Shown: piece after piece, positions 37,001 through 46,050 of the stretch
Layout: each line of letters starts with the position of its first letter
Position numbering within the stretch: the stretch's first letter is position 1
From: CAVXXB01 sp963765585
Lineage (GTDB): Bacteria > Calditrichota > Calditrichia > JAJRVZ01
DNA: 64,000 nucleotides
NCBI GenBank assembly: GCA_963765585.1
Contig: CAVXXB010000002.1
Span: 62,001 to 126,000, forward strand
Direction: 5' to 3'
Position numbers and translations under genes: made by a program
Notes under the pieces: generated by a model
The model's database searches: none
Told to the model about the DNA's origin: nothing
The model's input: only the letters and a program-made list of their open reading frames with translations

Positions 37001-37801
37001 TTGCTGGTTGTGGAAGATGATCAGGTCATGCGTGAGAGCATTATAGAACTGATTGGTAATAGTGACGTCTCAATTACGGCCGCCGATAAGGGTGAAGAAG
37101 CATTCAAATTACTCCGTTCGGAAGATTTTGATTGCATGGTACTGGATCTGGGCCTAAGTGATATATCAGGATTTGATCTGATAGAAAAGATTAAAAGCGA
37201 AGATCAAATTCCCAGAACCCCAATCATAATATATACAGGCAAGGAATTGAACAAGAAAGAAGAGACCAGGCTGCGCAAACATGCAGAAAGTATCATCGTC
37301 AAGGGCGCAAAATCGCCGGAACGACTACTTGATGAAGTAAGCCTCTTTCTGCATCGGGTTGAAAATAATTTACCAAAAAATGAGCATAGACCTGGCAAAC
37401 TGCCGCAGGACAAAGGAGAAAATGTTTTTAAGGGTAAGAAAATCCTGCTTGCCGATGATGATGTTCGTAACATTTTTGCTCTGTCCAGTGTTCTGGAAGA
37501 AAAAGAAATGGAGGTTGTTGTCGCCGAGAACGGCCAGGAGGCAATTAATTTACTCGGTGAGAATGGCGATGTGAACCTGATCCTGATGGATATTATGATG
37601 CCGGAAATGGATGGATTTGAGGCAATGCGCAAGATAAGGGAAAACAAAAAATATTCCAAGTTGCCTATTATTGCATTAACGGCCAAAGCCATGAAAGGCG
37701 ACCGGCAAAAATGTATCACCGCCGGTGCGAATGATTATTTATCCAAACCAGTGGATGTAGAGAAACTTCTGTCACTGTTACAGGTTTGGCTTTACAAATA
37801 G
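34055..37801 (+). CDS. HAMP-GAF hybrid histidine kinase with three receiver domains
   Basis: 1248 residues. Two membrane helices (about 10-30 and 185-205) flank a helical periplasmic sensor region with a four-helix-bundle look. HAMP (206-260) with a second HAMP-like repeat (265-300), GAF (about 318-455) and a long Glu/Gln-rich coiled coil (455-560) follow. HisKA FLANMSHELRTPLNSIQ (His near 569) and HATPase with GTGLGLSIS (near 760) form the kinase core. Three receivers end it (about 858-975, 980-1100, 1125-1246), each with a phospho-Asp (LLDIGLP, VLDLGLS, LMDIMMPEMDG). It is followed within 25 bases by cheR and then cheB, a grouping known from chemosensory-like hybrid kinases, so adaptation by methylation is plausible; methylation sites on the kinase are not proven. 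Confidence 0.93.
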   Translation: MFKNIKIRTKIVLMPALAGAAFLTILIINTMLGSQNNQLLVSIENGYFPALEMSRELEGILAQVQRNMQYAASAMDEEVLTETDLLRDNFLAIVENSNDNPVLNQAEILFLEQAFSDYYPLARKTTLQMINEGLVEEVIQNLDAMQEKYNLIQNKLNVMISDKKLDMAKAIGDAQSNQGSIVLSIIIITLLSLLLLLFISFVFIRSITRPLQQIVGAANQLANGNVDIELAIEQNDEIGELAKTTSSLVETSRQLSLAADAIGQGDYHVDINVRSETDILGKSLQRMKKNLLTMSTENEHDNWLKTGQAELSDKMRGDQNIVEVAQNVLNYLAKYINAQVGAVYLSDGTDKLKLTGSYAYKKRKNLSSEFTLGEGLVGQCALEKKSIVITDVPNDYIRINSGVGEHAPLNLMVTPLLYDGQLHGVIELGGFHEFTDLEMNFLEQATENIAIALQSAVSRFKVKELLEETQNQAAELQAQQEELRVTNEELEEQTQNLRNSEEDLKSQQEELKKSNTELERQTDALKERQTEIENKNLELEQARKEIEKKADELELSSKYKSEFLANMSHELRTPLNSIQILSKLLSENKDKNLTEKQMNFAKTINSSGSDLLGLINEILDLSKIEAGKMNLNLEDMTLGYLPSYIQQNFEHLTSEKGLYLKVEMDKDLPKNIRSDRQRVEQILKNLLSNAIKFTENGGVSVKINRPSAELNLKQSGLSPDSSICISVIDSGIGIPDEKKQLIFHAFQQADGTTSRKFGGTGLGLSISLQLAKLMGGEIQVASEINEGSTFRLLLPDICLQGAETSTPSHEEMADTEIEKPVKDEIENVSLSIMPQKKEANPNQVNEIRDDRLEILDDDRSILIIEDDANFAKILFDFTREKGFKCLLAEDGEAGLQLANQYKPSAILLDIGLPRIDGWTVMERLKENTETRHIPVYFISGQDKQMAAMNMGAIGYLLKPVSQEGLNDAFAKIDKIISKDIKKLLVVEDDQVMRESIIELIGNSDVSITAADKGEEAFKLLRSEDFDCMVLDLGLSDISGFDLIEKIKSEDQIPRTPIIIYTGKELNKKEETRLRKHAESIIVKGAKSPERLLDEVSLFLHRVENNLPKNEHRPGKLPQDKGENVFKGKKILLADDDVRNIFALSSVLEEKEMEVVVAENGQEAINLLGENGDVNLILMDIMMPEMDGFEAMRKIRENKKYSKLPIIALTAKAMKGDRQKCITAGANDYLSKPVDVEKLLSLLQVWLYK

Positions 37802-37826
37802 AGAACTGATCTACTTTTAAGAGGAG

Positions 37827-38669
37827 ATGATGACGAGTATTAATCAAATTGAACTGAATCTGTTATTAGAAGCCATTTATCAAAAATATGGATATGATTT
37901 CAGAGATTATTCCAGAGCCTCATTAAAAAGAAGAATCTCTATGCGACAATCGGCCTCAAGAATTCAGAGTATGGCAGAAATGCAACACAGGTTGTTACAC
38001 GATAGCGGCTTTTTTAACACCCTGCTGGCCGACATGTCCATCAATGTAACGGAAATGTTTCGTGATCCAAATTTTTATAAAGCAATAAGAGAATCGGTGG
38101 TACCCATTTTAAAAACATACCCATTTATAAAAATGTGGCATGCTGGATGTTCGACTGGCGAAGAAGTGTATGCAATGGCCATTTTACTAAAAGAGGAAGG
38201 ACTGCTGGACAGATCAACGATTTATGCCACCGATTTTAATGAGATTGTCCTGGGAAAAGCACGTGAAGGTATATATTCTATGGATCACTTGAAAGAATAT
38301 TCATCAAATTATCAAATCGCCGGCGGTAAAGCGGCACTGACTGATTACTATAAGACAAAAGATAACACAGCAGCTATGGATCATACCTTAAAAAAACGAA
38401 TCGTGTTTGCTCCGCATAACCTCGCGACAGATCATGTATTTGGCGAGATGCATTTGATAATGTGCCGGAATGTGTTGATTTATTTCAATAAAGATCTGCA
38501 GGATCGATCCATAGGTTTATTCTATGATAGTCTTGTCCGTAAAGGTATTCTCTGTCTGGGCAGTAAAGAAAGTATTAGATTTTCCGGTCATTCTGAAAAT
38601 TTTGAAGAATTAATTGCCCATGAAAAAATTTATCAGAAGATGTCTATCCGGGAGACAAAGCATGTATGA
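37827..38669 (+). CDS. cheR: CheR-type protein-glutamate methyltransferase
   Basis: 280 residues, complete CheR. The N-terminal helical domain (YGYDFRDYSRASLKRRI) recognises the target. The SAM-binding domain has WHAGCSTGEEVYAMA, IYATDFNEIVL and the MCRNVLIYF motif. It would methylate glutamates on a chemoreceptor or a sensor using SAM. No methyl-accepting chemotaxis protein, CheW or flagellar gene lies in the window, so the target may be the adjacent HAMP-coiled-coil kinase. Tandem ATG codons at 37827/37830 follow AAGAGGAG. Its stop overlaps the cheB start by 8 bases. Confidence 0.95.
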   Translation: MMTSINQIELNLLLEAIYQKYGYDFRDYSRASLKRRISMRQSASRIQSMAEMQHRLLHDSGFFNTLLADMSINVTEMFRDPNFYKAIRESVVPILKTYPFIKMWHAGCSTGEEVYAMAILLKEEGLLDRSTIYATDFNEIVLGKAREGIYSMDHLKEYSSNYQIAGGKAALTDYYKTKDNTAAMDHTLKKRIVFAPHNLATDHVFGEMHLIMCRNVLIYFNKDLQDRSIGLFYDSLVRKGILCLGSKESIRFSGHSENFEELIAHEKIYQKMSIRETKHV

Positions 38670-39222
38670 CGCTATTGTTATCGGTGTTTCATTAGGCGGT
38701 ATGAACGCCTTAAGAGAATTACTGGCTAATCTCAAAGATGAAGTTTCAATCCCAATTCTGATCGTGCAGCATCTTCATGCCCGATGTGATAATTATCTTG
38801 CAAATTATCTTGATAAATTCTCAAATCGGAATATAAAAGAAGCGGAAGAAAAAGAAGTGATAACAGCAAATAATGTATATCTGGCGCCAGCAAATTATCA
38901 TTTAATCGTGGAAGAGGATAGAACAATTTCCTTGACGACAGATGATCCGGTAAACTATTGCCGCCCGTCGATAGATATACTTTTTGATTCCGCCGCCGAG
39001 ACGTATGCATCAAAACTGATTGGTATAATCCTGACAGGTGCAAATAACGACGGGACCAATGGAATGAAAAACATCAAAAAAAATGGCGGTTTGCTTGTTG
39101 TACAGGATCCTACAACCGCAGAAGCCAGTACCATGCCAAGTTCGGTTATTACGCAAACAAAAGTTGATTATATACTATCACTGAAAGAGATATCTGATCT
39201 TTTAAATGTGATAGCGAAGTAA
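38662..39222 (+). CDS. cheB: CheB-type methylesterase without receiver domain
   Basis: About 186 residues, the catalytic domain only. The catalytic Ser is in AIVIGVSLGGMNAL, His in LIVQHLHARCDNYL and Asp in GIILTGANNDGTNGM. The regulatory receiver of canonical CheB is absent, so it cannot be activated by its own phosphorylation; control may come from free receivers on the adjacent kinase. I start at ATG 38662, with GGGAG upstream and an 8-base overlap with cheR, rather than at 38614, whose extra residues are the end of CheR read in another frame. Confidence 0.93.
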   Translation: MYDAIVIGVSLGGMNALRELLANLKDEVSIPILIVQHLHARCDNYLANYLDKFSNRNIKEAEEKEVITANNVYLAPANYHLIVEEDRTISLTTDDPVNYCRPSIDILFDSAAETYASKLIGIILTGANNDGTNGMKNIKKNGGLLVVQDPTTAEASTMPSSVITQTKVDYILSLKEISDLLNVIAK

Positions 39223-39253
39223 AATTAAATAATGGATTGGGAGGGAAAATCCA

Positions 39254-41077
39254 GTGATTGTAAAGAATAAAGAACCAAATATGCAAAAGATTTTACTGGT
39301 CGATGACCGGCCTGAGAATCTAATGTCGTTAGAAAGCATTTTAGAAAATGATAATCTGATATTTCTTAAAGCCCTTTCGGGTGAAGAAGCGTTAAAAGTA
39401 TTATTGAAAGAGGATGTCTCTCTGATACTACTTGATGTTCAGATGCCCGGAATCGATGGATTTGAGACTGCCGGATTGATCAGAGGTACACAAAAAACCC
39501 GTCATATTCCTATCATCTTTGTTACTGCGATTAGCAAAGAACAAAAACATATTTTTAAAGGATACGAATCCGGTGCGGTAGATTATCTGTTCAAGCCAGT
39601 CGAGCCGGAAATAGTGCGCAGCAAAGTAAAAATACTTTTAGATCTTGACCAGCAAAGAAGACTTGTAGAGCATCAGAATCAAAAATTAGTCATGGCTAAA
39701 AGAAATACGGATAACATCTTAACCAATGTTGAAGAAGGAATCTTCCTTCTGGGAGTTGATTTTAAAATTAAACCACAATATTCAAAAGCACTTGTCAAAA
39801 TGTTTAAGCAAACAGAACTATCCCAATTAGATATTCGCACGTTTCTGAAGGAAAATCTGGACGATGATTTATATGAGAGTGCGATTGACTATCTGGATCT
39901 GATGTTCTGTGAGGATCTCAATGAACTCAATTTTGTGGATCTAAATCCTTTTATTGACTGTCCTTTTTTCACCGGGAAATCGGGCGAGGAACAAAAAAGA
40001 TTCCTCACATTTAGATTTAAACGAATCTATAACGAAAACAAAATTGAGGAGTTAATGGTAACTGTCAGAGATAATACCACCCAGGTTATCCTGGAGAAAG
40101 AACTGCATAAAAGTAAAGCGGATTCGCTGCGCCAAATCGCATTATTGCATATTCTCAAGGTTGAGCCGCAATTATTAAAGGAATTTATCAAACAGACCGA
40201 AAGCGAATTAAGTTTAATCACATCAAGACTTGAAAAGTTTGCTAAAAATAAAAGTGCGGATGAAGATATAAATTTAGTCTACAGCACGATGCACTCGGTA
40301 AAGGGAAATTCCAGCCTGCTGGATTTTCGTTTCATCGCCGAAAAGGCACATCAATTTGAAGAAATTTTAAAAGAACTGTACCCGGCCTCAATGGATATGC
40401 AAGAGAAAATTATGCAGTTGACTAAGATTATAAATGAAATTGATCATACCCTGATCGACATTAAATCTCTGGTGGATCAAATCAGATCATTTTATGAACA
40501 CTACAATAATGGACAGGTAGCTGCCGGAAATTTGATTATTAAAGCTGTCACCAATGTGATTGAGAAATTGGAGAAGGAATTTGATACAGATATTTCATTT
40601 GATCATTCGAATTTTGAAGAAAGCATCGTTTCAAATAAAGACTTTTTACAAGTTAAAGATATCCTGATTCAGTTAACCAGAAATTCACTTTATCACGGTT
40701 TGGCTGATGGTCCTGCAAAAGAAAAGAAATCAAAAAAAGAAAAACTGGAGATCTCTTTAACGGGTAAGGCAAACGGGAAACACAGGATAATAAAATTTGA
40801 AGATAACGGTAATGGTATTCAGCACGAAAAACTGCGATCAAAGGCAATTGCTTCCAAAAAATTTACTGAGGGTGAAATCAGCAGTTGGAGTGATAAGCAA
40901 ATTGCAGATCTCATATTTGAACCGGGAATTTCTACAGGTGAAAGTACGAGTAAAGTCGCCGGTCGCGGCATAGGAATGACATTGGTGAGAGATAAACTAC
41001 AGGAAATGCAGGGACAAATTGAAGTTCATTCTGAACCGGGAAAATTCTGTAAATTTGAAATATTTTTACCAAACTAG
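39254..41077 (+). CDS. REC-PAS-Hpt-CheA-type ATPase signalling protein
   Basis: 607 residues. The receiver (10-130) has KILLVDDRPENL, phospho-Asp in LILLDVQMPGIDG and DYLFKPVEP. A PAS-like region follows (about 140-285). Then an Hpt/P1-like helix has the phospho-His motif YSTMHSVKGNSSLLDF (near 348). The C-terminal ATPase (465-605) is of CheA type, not ordinary HisKA-linked type: QLTRNSLYHGL, DNGNGIQHEKLRSKAI, SDKQIADLIFEPGISTG and GRGIGMTLV. CheA normally also has a dimerisation domain and a CheW-like domain; neither is obvious here. It follows cheB by 31 bases; GTG 39254 has GGAGGG upstream. It looks like a compact phosphorelay hub linking the three-receiver kinase to other receivers (inference). 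Confidence 0.88.
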   Translation: MIVKNKEPNMQKILLVDDRPENLMSLESILENDNLIFLKALSGEEALKVLLKEDVSLILLDVQMPGIDGFETAGLIRGTQKTRHIPIIFVTAISKEQKHIFKGYESGAVDYLFKPVEPEIVRSKVKILLDLDQQRRLVEHQNQKLVMAKRNTDNILTNVEEGIFLLGVDFKIKPQYSKALVKMFKQTELSQLDIRTFLKENLDDDLYESAIDYLDLMFCEDLNELNFVDLNPFIDCPFFTGKSGEEQKRFLTFRFKRIYNENKIEELMVTVRDNTTQVILEKELHKSKADSLRQIALLHILKVEPQLLKEFIKQTESELSLITSRLEKFAKNKSADEDINLVYSTMHSVKGNSSLLDFRFIAEKAHQFEEILKELYPASMDMQEKIMQLTKIINEIDHTLIDIKSLVDQIRSFYEHYNNGQVAAGNLIIKAVTNVIEKLEKEFDTDISFDHSNFEESIVSNKDFLQVKDILIQLTRNSLYHGLADGPAKEKKSKKEKLEISLTGKANGKHRIIKFEDNGNGIQHEKLRSKAIASKKFTEGEISSWSDKQIADLIFEPGISTGESTSKVAGRGIGMTLVRDKLQEMQGQIEVHSEPGKFCKFEIFLPN

Positions 41078-41136
41078 TGAATGGACGATAGCGTAAGTTC
41101 TTTTGTGATAAAGATTAATATATATTCCGACCGGCC

Positions 41137-43138
41137 CTAAGTTTTATCTAAGACCTCTCTTACCAGTGAGGAAATTGAGTAAAAACTATAGGGCTTTTTT
41201 AGGAAATGAATCCCTTCGTCAAGAAATTCCTTGGAAACGATTTGATTGTCAGAATAACCGGAAGTATAAATAATTTTTATTCCTGGCAACAATTTTTCCG
41301 CTTTTTGCGCCAACTCTTTTCCACCCATTTCCGGCATGACAATATCTGTGATAAGCAATTGCGGGTGAATTTTTTTATGCTTTATTATTTCCAGTGCTTC
41401 TTTTCCATTTACGGCCTGATACATCTTGTAACCCATAGAATTGAGTGCTTCAAAAATAAAAGAACGTACGCCATCATCATCTTCTGTGATCAGGATACAT
41501 TCATTCCCGCCTTTAACTTCTGGTTCCACCTTCGTGGTCACAGATTTAGACTTTGTTTCGGCAACCGGCCAGAGTATACTGAAAGTGGCACCCTCACCTT
41601 CCACAGAATCTACTTCAATGGATGCATTATTTTGTTTTACAATCCCATAAACTGTCGACAAGCCTAATCCCGTTCCTTTACTTTCTTCCTTGGTTGTAAA
41701 AAATGGTTCAAATATTTTAGTGATCGTATCTTTATCCATTCCAACACCCGTATCGCTAACAGAAAATTCGATACAGGTCCTCTCTCCACCTCCGGTTTGG
41801 GAACTCAAAGAGCGCTCATTAAAGTAAGAAGATTTAGTTTCTATTCTGATCAGTTTTTCAGTTCGAGGGCCAGACTGAGAATGAATGGCGTCACGGGCAT
41901 TCACTATCAAATTTATTAATATTTGCTCCATCTGATGTGGGTCAGAAAGAATTGCCGGTAAGTTCTCACCAAGATTTAGTTCTATCTGTATATCCTCACC
42001 AATCAGACGTTTCAGCATTTTAATTGAATCATTTATTATCGTATTTATATCGACAATCAAAGGCTGTACAATTTGTTTTCTGCTAAAAGCAAGAAGTTGA
42101 CGCGTGAGTGCTTCTGCCCTAAAAGACGCTTTTAGGATTTCTTCCAGCTTTCCCCTGAATTCGTCCGGAAAATTCTCATTTGAGGCCAAAAGATTACTGT
42201 ATCCCGAGATGACTGTCAATAAATTATTAAAATCGTGTGCTACGCCACCTGCTAACTGGCCGATCGCTTCCATCTTTTGGGACTGAATTAATTGTTTTTC
42301 GAGGAGTTGACTTTCAGTGACATCCCGGTAATTAATTACAATTCCAGCGACACTTTGAAGTTCAAGCATATTCGTCATGGATCCCTCAAGGTACCGCAAG
42401 GAGCCATCCTGGTGCTGATGGCGTAGTTTGAGAGTTTCGGTCTTACCAGGATATTTTTTTATCTCAGCCACTTGCTTATTAAAACTATCTTTATCTTCCA
42501 GATGGAGATGATCTAAAACACTTTCATTTATTTCATAACCAGAGGAATAACCGGATACACTAGTATGAGATGGACTGGCATATTTTATTTTTTTTGCATC
42601 ATCCATGATCAGTACAACATCTTTTGCCATTTCAATAATACTGCGGAAATATTCTTCACTATTCTTGAGCGCCACATTCTTTTGTTGCAATTCCCTGGTT
42701 TGTTCCAGAACTTTTTGTTCCAGATTATTTTGATAATCCCTGTTATCTTTTATGAGCTGGGCGCGCTCAAGTGCAGATTCCACAGCATGAAGAAGAACTG
42801 ACATATCCTGTATTGGCTTAAGGATATAATTCCAGGCTCCCAGACGGATTGCCTCTATAGCATCTCCAATTATCCCGGTTCCGGAAATTACAATTATTGG
42901 AGTATCCGGAGAGTTTTTGCACACATCTTTTAAGACATCCAGTCCATCTACCTCCGGCATACGTAAATCGACTAATATCAAATCCGGATTAAATTTCCTG
43001 AACTTTTCCAATCCGATTTTACCATTCTCAGCAGTAATGACTTTATACTCATAATCTTCAAAAAAGCCTTTGGATGCTTAACCGAATCGCAGGTTCATCA
43101 TCTATATGCAGTATAAGCGGAGACGTTTTTGTGGACAA
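41137..43138 (-). pseudogene. REC-PAS-HisKA-HATPase-REC hybrid kinase with one frameshift
   Basis: About 666 residues in two frames. The first 25 codons (TTG at 43138, after AAGGGATAGGAAA) give SPLILHIDDEPAIRLSIQRL; the frame slips at a run of six T (+ strand A run, about 43060-43065) and continues EDYEYKVITAENGKIGLEKF through the rest of the receiver (phospho-Asp in LILVDLRMPEVDG). Then come a coiled linker, PAS (about 150-260), HisKA with GGVAHDFNNLLT, HATPase with GTGLGLSTVYG and a C-terminal receiver (TDIVMPEMGG). The only defect is the homopolymer slip, so the gene may be functional. The gap to the upstream lone receiver is 4 bases. Confidence 0.85.
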
Positions 43139-43142
43139 TTTC

Positions 43143-43523
43143 CTATCCCTTCTTGAACAAATTATTAATTTTCTCATTGAATATATTCAGATCACGCACA
43201 GGCTTCTTTATAATCTGACTTTGTTTCAATCCCAGATTTGCCAGATTGTCTGGCAAAACAAACGCAACGGATCCGGTATGTATCAAATATTTTATATCAG
43301 GACATATTTCATGTGTCTTTTCAATTAGTTTTGTGCCGTCTATACCAGGCAGACGGATATCAACAATCATAAGATCCGGTTGCTCTTTATTAATTTGAAT
43401 CAGTGCATCCTCTGCCGAAAATACCGAACTGACCTGAAATTCCTGGTCGATCAAATGTTCTGATAAACTTACACAAACCGACTCTTCATCATCTACGATT
43501 AGAATTCTGATATTTTTATTCAT
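43143..43523 (-). CDS. Stand-alone response-regulator receiver
   Basis: About 126 residues, receiver fold only: acidic pocket ILIVDDEESV, phospho-Asp in LMIVDIRLPGIDG, Thr/Ser in YLIHTGSVAF, and Lys in QIIKKPVRD. There is no output domain. It is transcribed with the kinase that follows after 4 bases, so it is probably an intermediate or phosphate sink in the relay. ATG 43523 (AGG six bases upstream) is preferred; a GTG at 43535 is in frame too. Confidence 0.85.
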   Translation of the reverse strand: MNKNIRILIVDDEESVCVSLSEHLIDQEFQVSSVFSAEDALIQINKEQPDLMIVDIRLPGIDGTKLIEKTHEICPDIKYLIHTGSVAFVLPDNLANLGLKQSQIIKKPVRDLNIFNEKINNLFKKG

Positions 43524-43759
43524 AACAACCTGCACTTTATTCCCGTGATTTTGTGACAGAATCTATCTCAAAACTCATTTCTGACTCAAATTCAATCGAT
43601 TTGGCCGATTCTCTTCTTACATTAATAGCAGGAAAGATCCCCGTCCGGAAACTAGTTCCCAGAGAAGATTTATACTATCTAAAGTATTTGTACCTTTTAC
43701 GATTATTTTCGGTAATAAACCACAAAAGTTCAATTTTTCTTAGGTTTAAATAACCCTTG

Positions 43760-43790
43760 TGTCGTTGGCATTGCCGCTTATACAACGACA
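43760..43790 (-). other. Stem-loop between broken kinase and lone receiver gene
   Basis: TGTCGTTG pairs with CAACGACA, and the loop contains GGCATTGCC, which can form a small inner stem. It lies just after the stop of the kinase at 43813. No T-run follows on the minus strand, so at best it is a weak terminator or a processing hairpin. Confidence 0.3.
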
Positions 43791-43812
43791 ATGTATAAAC
43801 ATATATTTTTCA

Positions 43813-45285
43813 TCAGATTCGCGGAATATCCATACTGTGATCAGCTGGTTTAAGATAAATTTTTACTTTTGTTCCCATACCCTTTGTCGATTCCAGTGAC
43901 ATTTTACCATTATGCTGTTCTGTTATTATGAAATATGATACCGATAATCCCAGCCCTGTACCGACATCAACATCCTTAGTAGTGTAAAACGGTTCAAAAG
44001 CACGTTTACGTGTCTCCTCATCCATACCAGGACCATTATCCTCCAGTTCTAACTTTATCAATTCCCCCGTAAAATTTATTCGAAAAGTGAAACATGGTGC
44101 TTTTCCTTTTTGCTTCAGTTTTTTATTTTTAAACTTTTCCTCGGTCATTGCCTGAGCACCATTCTTAAGGATATTAAGAATAACCTGCTGCAAATTACTA
44201 CGTTCACAGTACACTGGCGGAATATCTTTTTCGTAATGCCTGATTATCTTTATCTGACGAAAATCATATTTCTTTTTCAGATCGTAATCATTGGCAGCCA
44301 GTTCAACCGTATCATCCAAAATTTTAACAATATCGTGAGATGATAATTTTGATTCACTCTTTCGGCTGAAACTTAGCATATTCTCGACAATCTTTGAGGC
44401 CCGGTTACCGGTTATATTTACAGCTTTTAGCATCTCAATTATTTTTCGTTTTTCCATAAAGGCTTTAATTGCCTCAAAATTCGTTCCACATTCCTCAGCT
44501 GCAATTTCATTGGCTTTCATTTTGTTTGTCAGACGATTCAATACAACCTGAGTGTTTTGTAATATACCGGCCAGGGGGTTATTAATCTCATGTGCCATAC
44601 CTGCAGCCAATCCACCCACCGACATCATCTTTTCCGACTGGATCATCATCTCTTCCAGTTTTACCCGCTCGGTAACATCATCTATTCGAATTACCGCTCC
44701 CTCCACACCATTGCTGATCAGCGGATAGACTGTTAAATCTACATACCCTAACTCATTTTTTATTACATTTTTTAATTGACTGTTCTTTATTACTTCACGA
44801 GATTCAATTGATTTTTTTATATTATCCAGTTGCCTGGTTATATTGGGGAATACCTTTTCTAAAGGCTGTCCTGCGGCTTCGTTTTTATTAATACCAATGG
44901 TCTTTTCCGCTTCTTCATTCCAGTGCGTTATCTGGCATTCCTTGTTAACACCAATAACTATTGACGGCATAGAATTGATTATATTATTTATGTAGTTTCT
45001 GGCTTTTTCCAATTCCATTTCGGCTCGTTTTCTGTCATCTATATTACGTACAACGGCAAGTACCCGATTTTTGCCCATTATTTCCGTACTTTTCAAGGCG
45101 ACTTCAACCCAGAATAATTCGCCATTTTTTCTTTTTGCCTGCCATTCAAAAATTCGCGGACCATCACTAATTGTTTTACTGATCAGATTTTTTGCCTCTG
45201 ATTCAGAGTACGAAGATTTACCGCTGCTTAAGTCACCAATATTCAGTTCCAGCCACTTCATTATAAGTATATCCATACATTTCAA
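43813..45285 (-). pseudogene. Broken propeller kinase A: PAS and kinase core
   Basis: A 490-residue frame carrying the rest of one PAS domain and a second PAS (SMPSIVIGVNKECQITHWNE), then HisKA with GLAAGMAHEINNPLAG (the phospho-His) and HATPase with GTGLGLSVSYF. The core with the EINNPL H-box belongs to the NtrB/AtoS-like HPK4 group. It continues the frames at 45233-48062; the upstream junction is at about 45240-45285. Its core is closely similar to that of kinase B (48113-49042), over the whole stretch AANDYDLKKKYDFR and beyond, so the two arose by duplication. No receiver is attached. Confidence 0.85.
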
Positions 45286-45898
45286 GAGTTGTTTGATTTA
45301 CATCCAGAATGGCGCCCGTGAATATATCATGGATAAAAATTGCTTCACTGGTTGTATTGAAAATTTCACGATAATTGCGTTCACTTTGACGCAAGGCTGC
45401 TTCTGCAATCATCTTTTCATCAATTTCTTTCTGAAGTTCAGAGTTATGACGGCGGATATTAGTGGTACGATATTTATAAAATACAACCAATACACCAACA
45501 ATGAAAGTAAGCATCAAACTCCGGAACCACCACATCTGCCAGAGGGGTGGATGAATAATGATATTTATCGAGTGCCCTTTCTCGTTCCAGATTCCATCCC
45601 GATTGGCGGCTCTTACTCTAAAAGTGTATTGTCCGGTCGGTAAATTGGTATAGGTAGCAAATCTTCGGTGACCCACATAATTCCATTCATTTTCAAATCC
45701 ATCCATTATATATGCATATAGATTTTTTTCCGGGAAAATATAGTGCAGACCGGCAAATTCAAATGAAATGACATTATCCTGGTATGAGAGATTTAATTCC
45801 TTGGTTGTTGTAATGGATTCTTTCAATCCAGGTCTGTCTTCATTTGTATCGACCAATCCGAACAGATTTGTTGAATATTTTAAAATCAGATAATACAA
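45233..45898 (-). pseudogene. Broken propeller kinase A: Y_Y_Y, membrane helix and PAS part
   Basis: A 221-residue frame: the last propeller strand, a Y_Y_Y domain (IFPEKNLYAYIMDGFENEW, RFATYTNLPTGQYTFRVRAA), one membrane helix (WWFRSLMLTFIVGVLVVFY), a coiled coil and the start of a PAS domain (TSEAIFIHDIFTGAILDVNQ). The frame ends at GTEYW, and the PAS domain goes on in the next frame. This is the periplasm-to-cytoplasm transition of the sensor. Confidence 0.8.
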
Positions 45899-46050
45899 CC
45901 TTGGGAACGATCAGATTCTCCCGAATACTATCGGGATGAAACATATTAAATCCATCTATTCCTCCGAACAGAAAATATCCATCCTGTTTTTTCAGGTATG
46001 CGCCGGCGTTAAACTCATTATTCTGAAGACCATCGTTTATGTCAAAATTT

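Noticed and set aside
37827..41077. A flagellar chemotaxis operon
   Set aside because: Only cheR, a receiver-less cheB and a CheA-like protein occur; MCP, CheW, CheY and motility genes are all absent.
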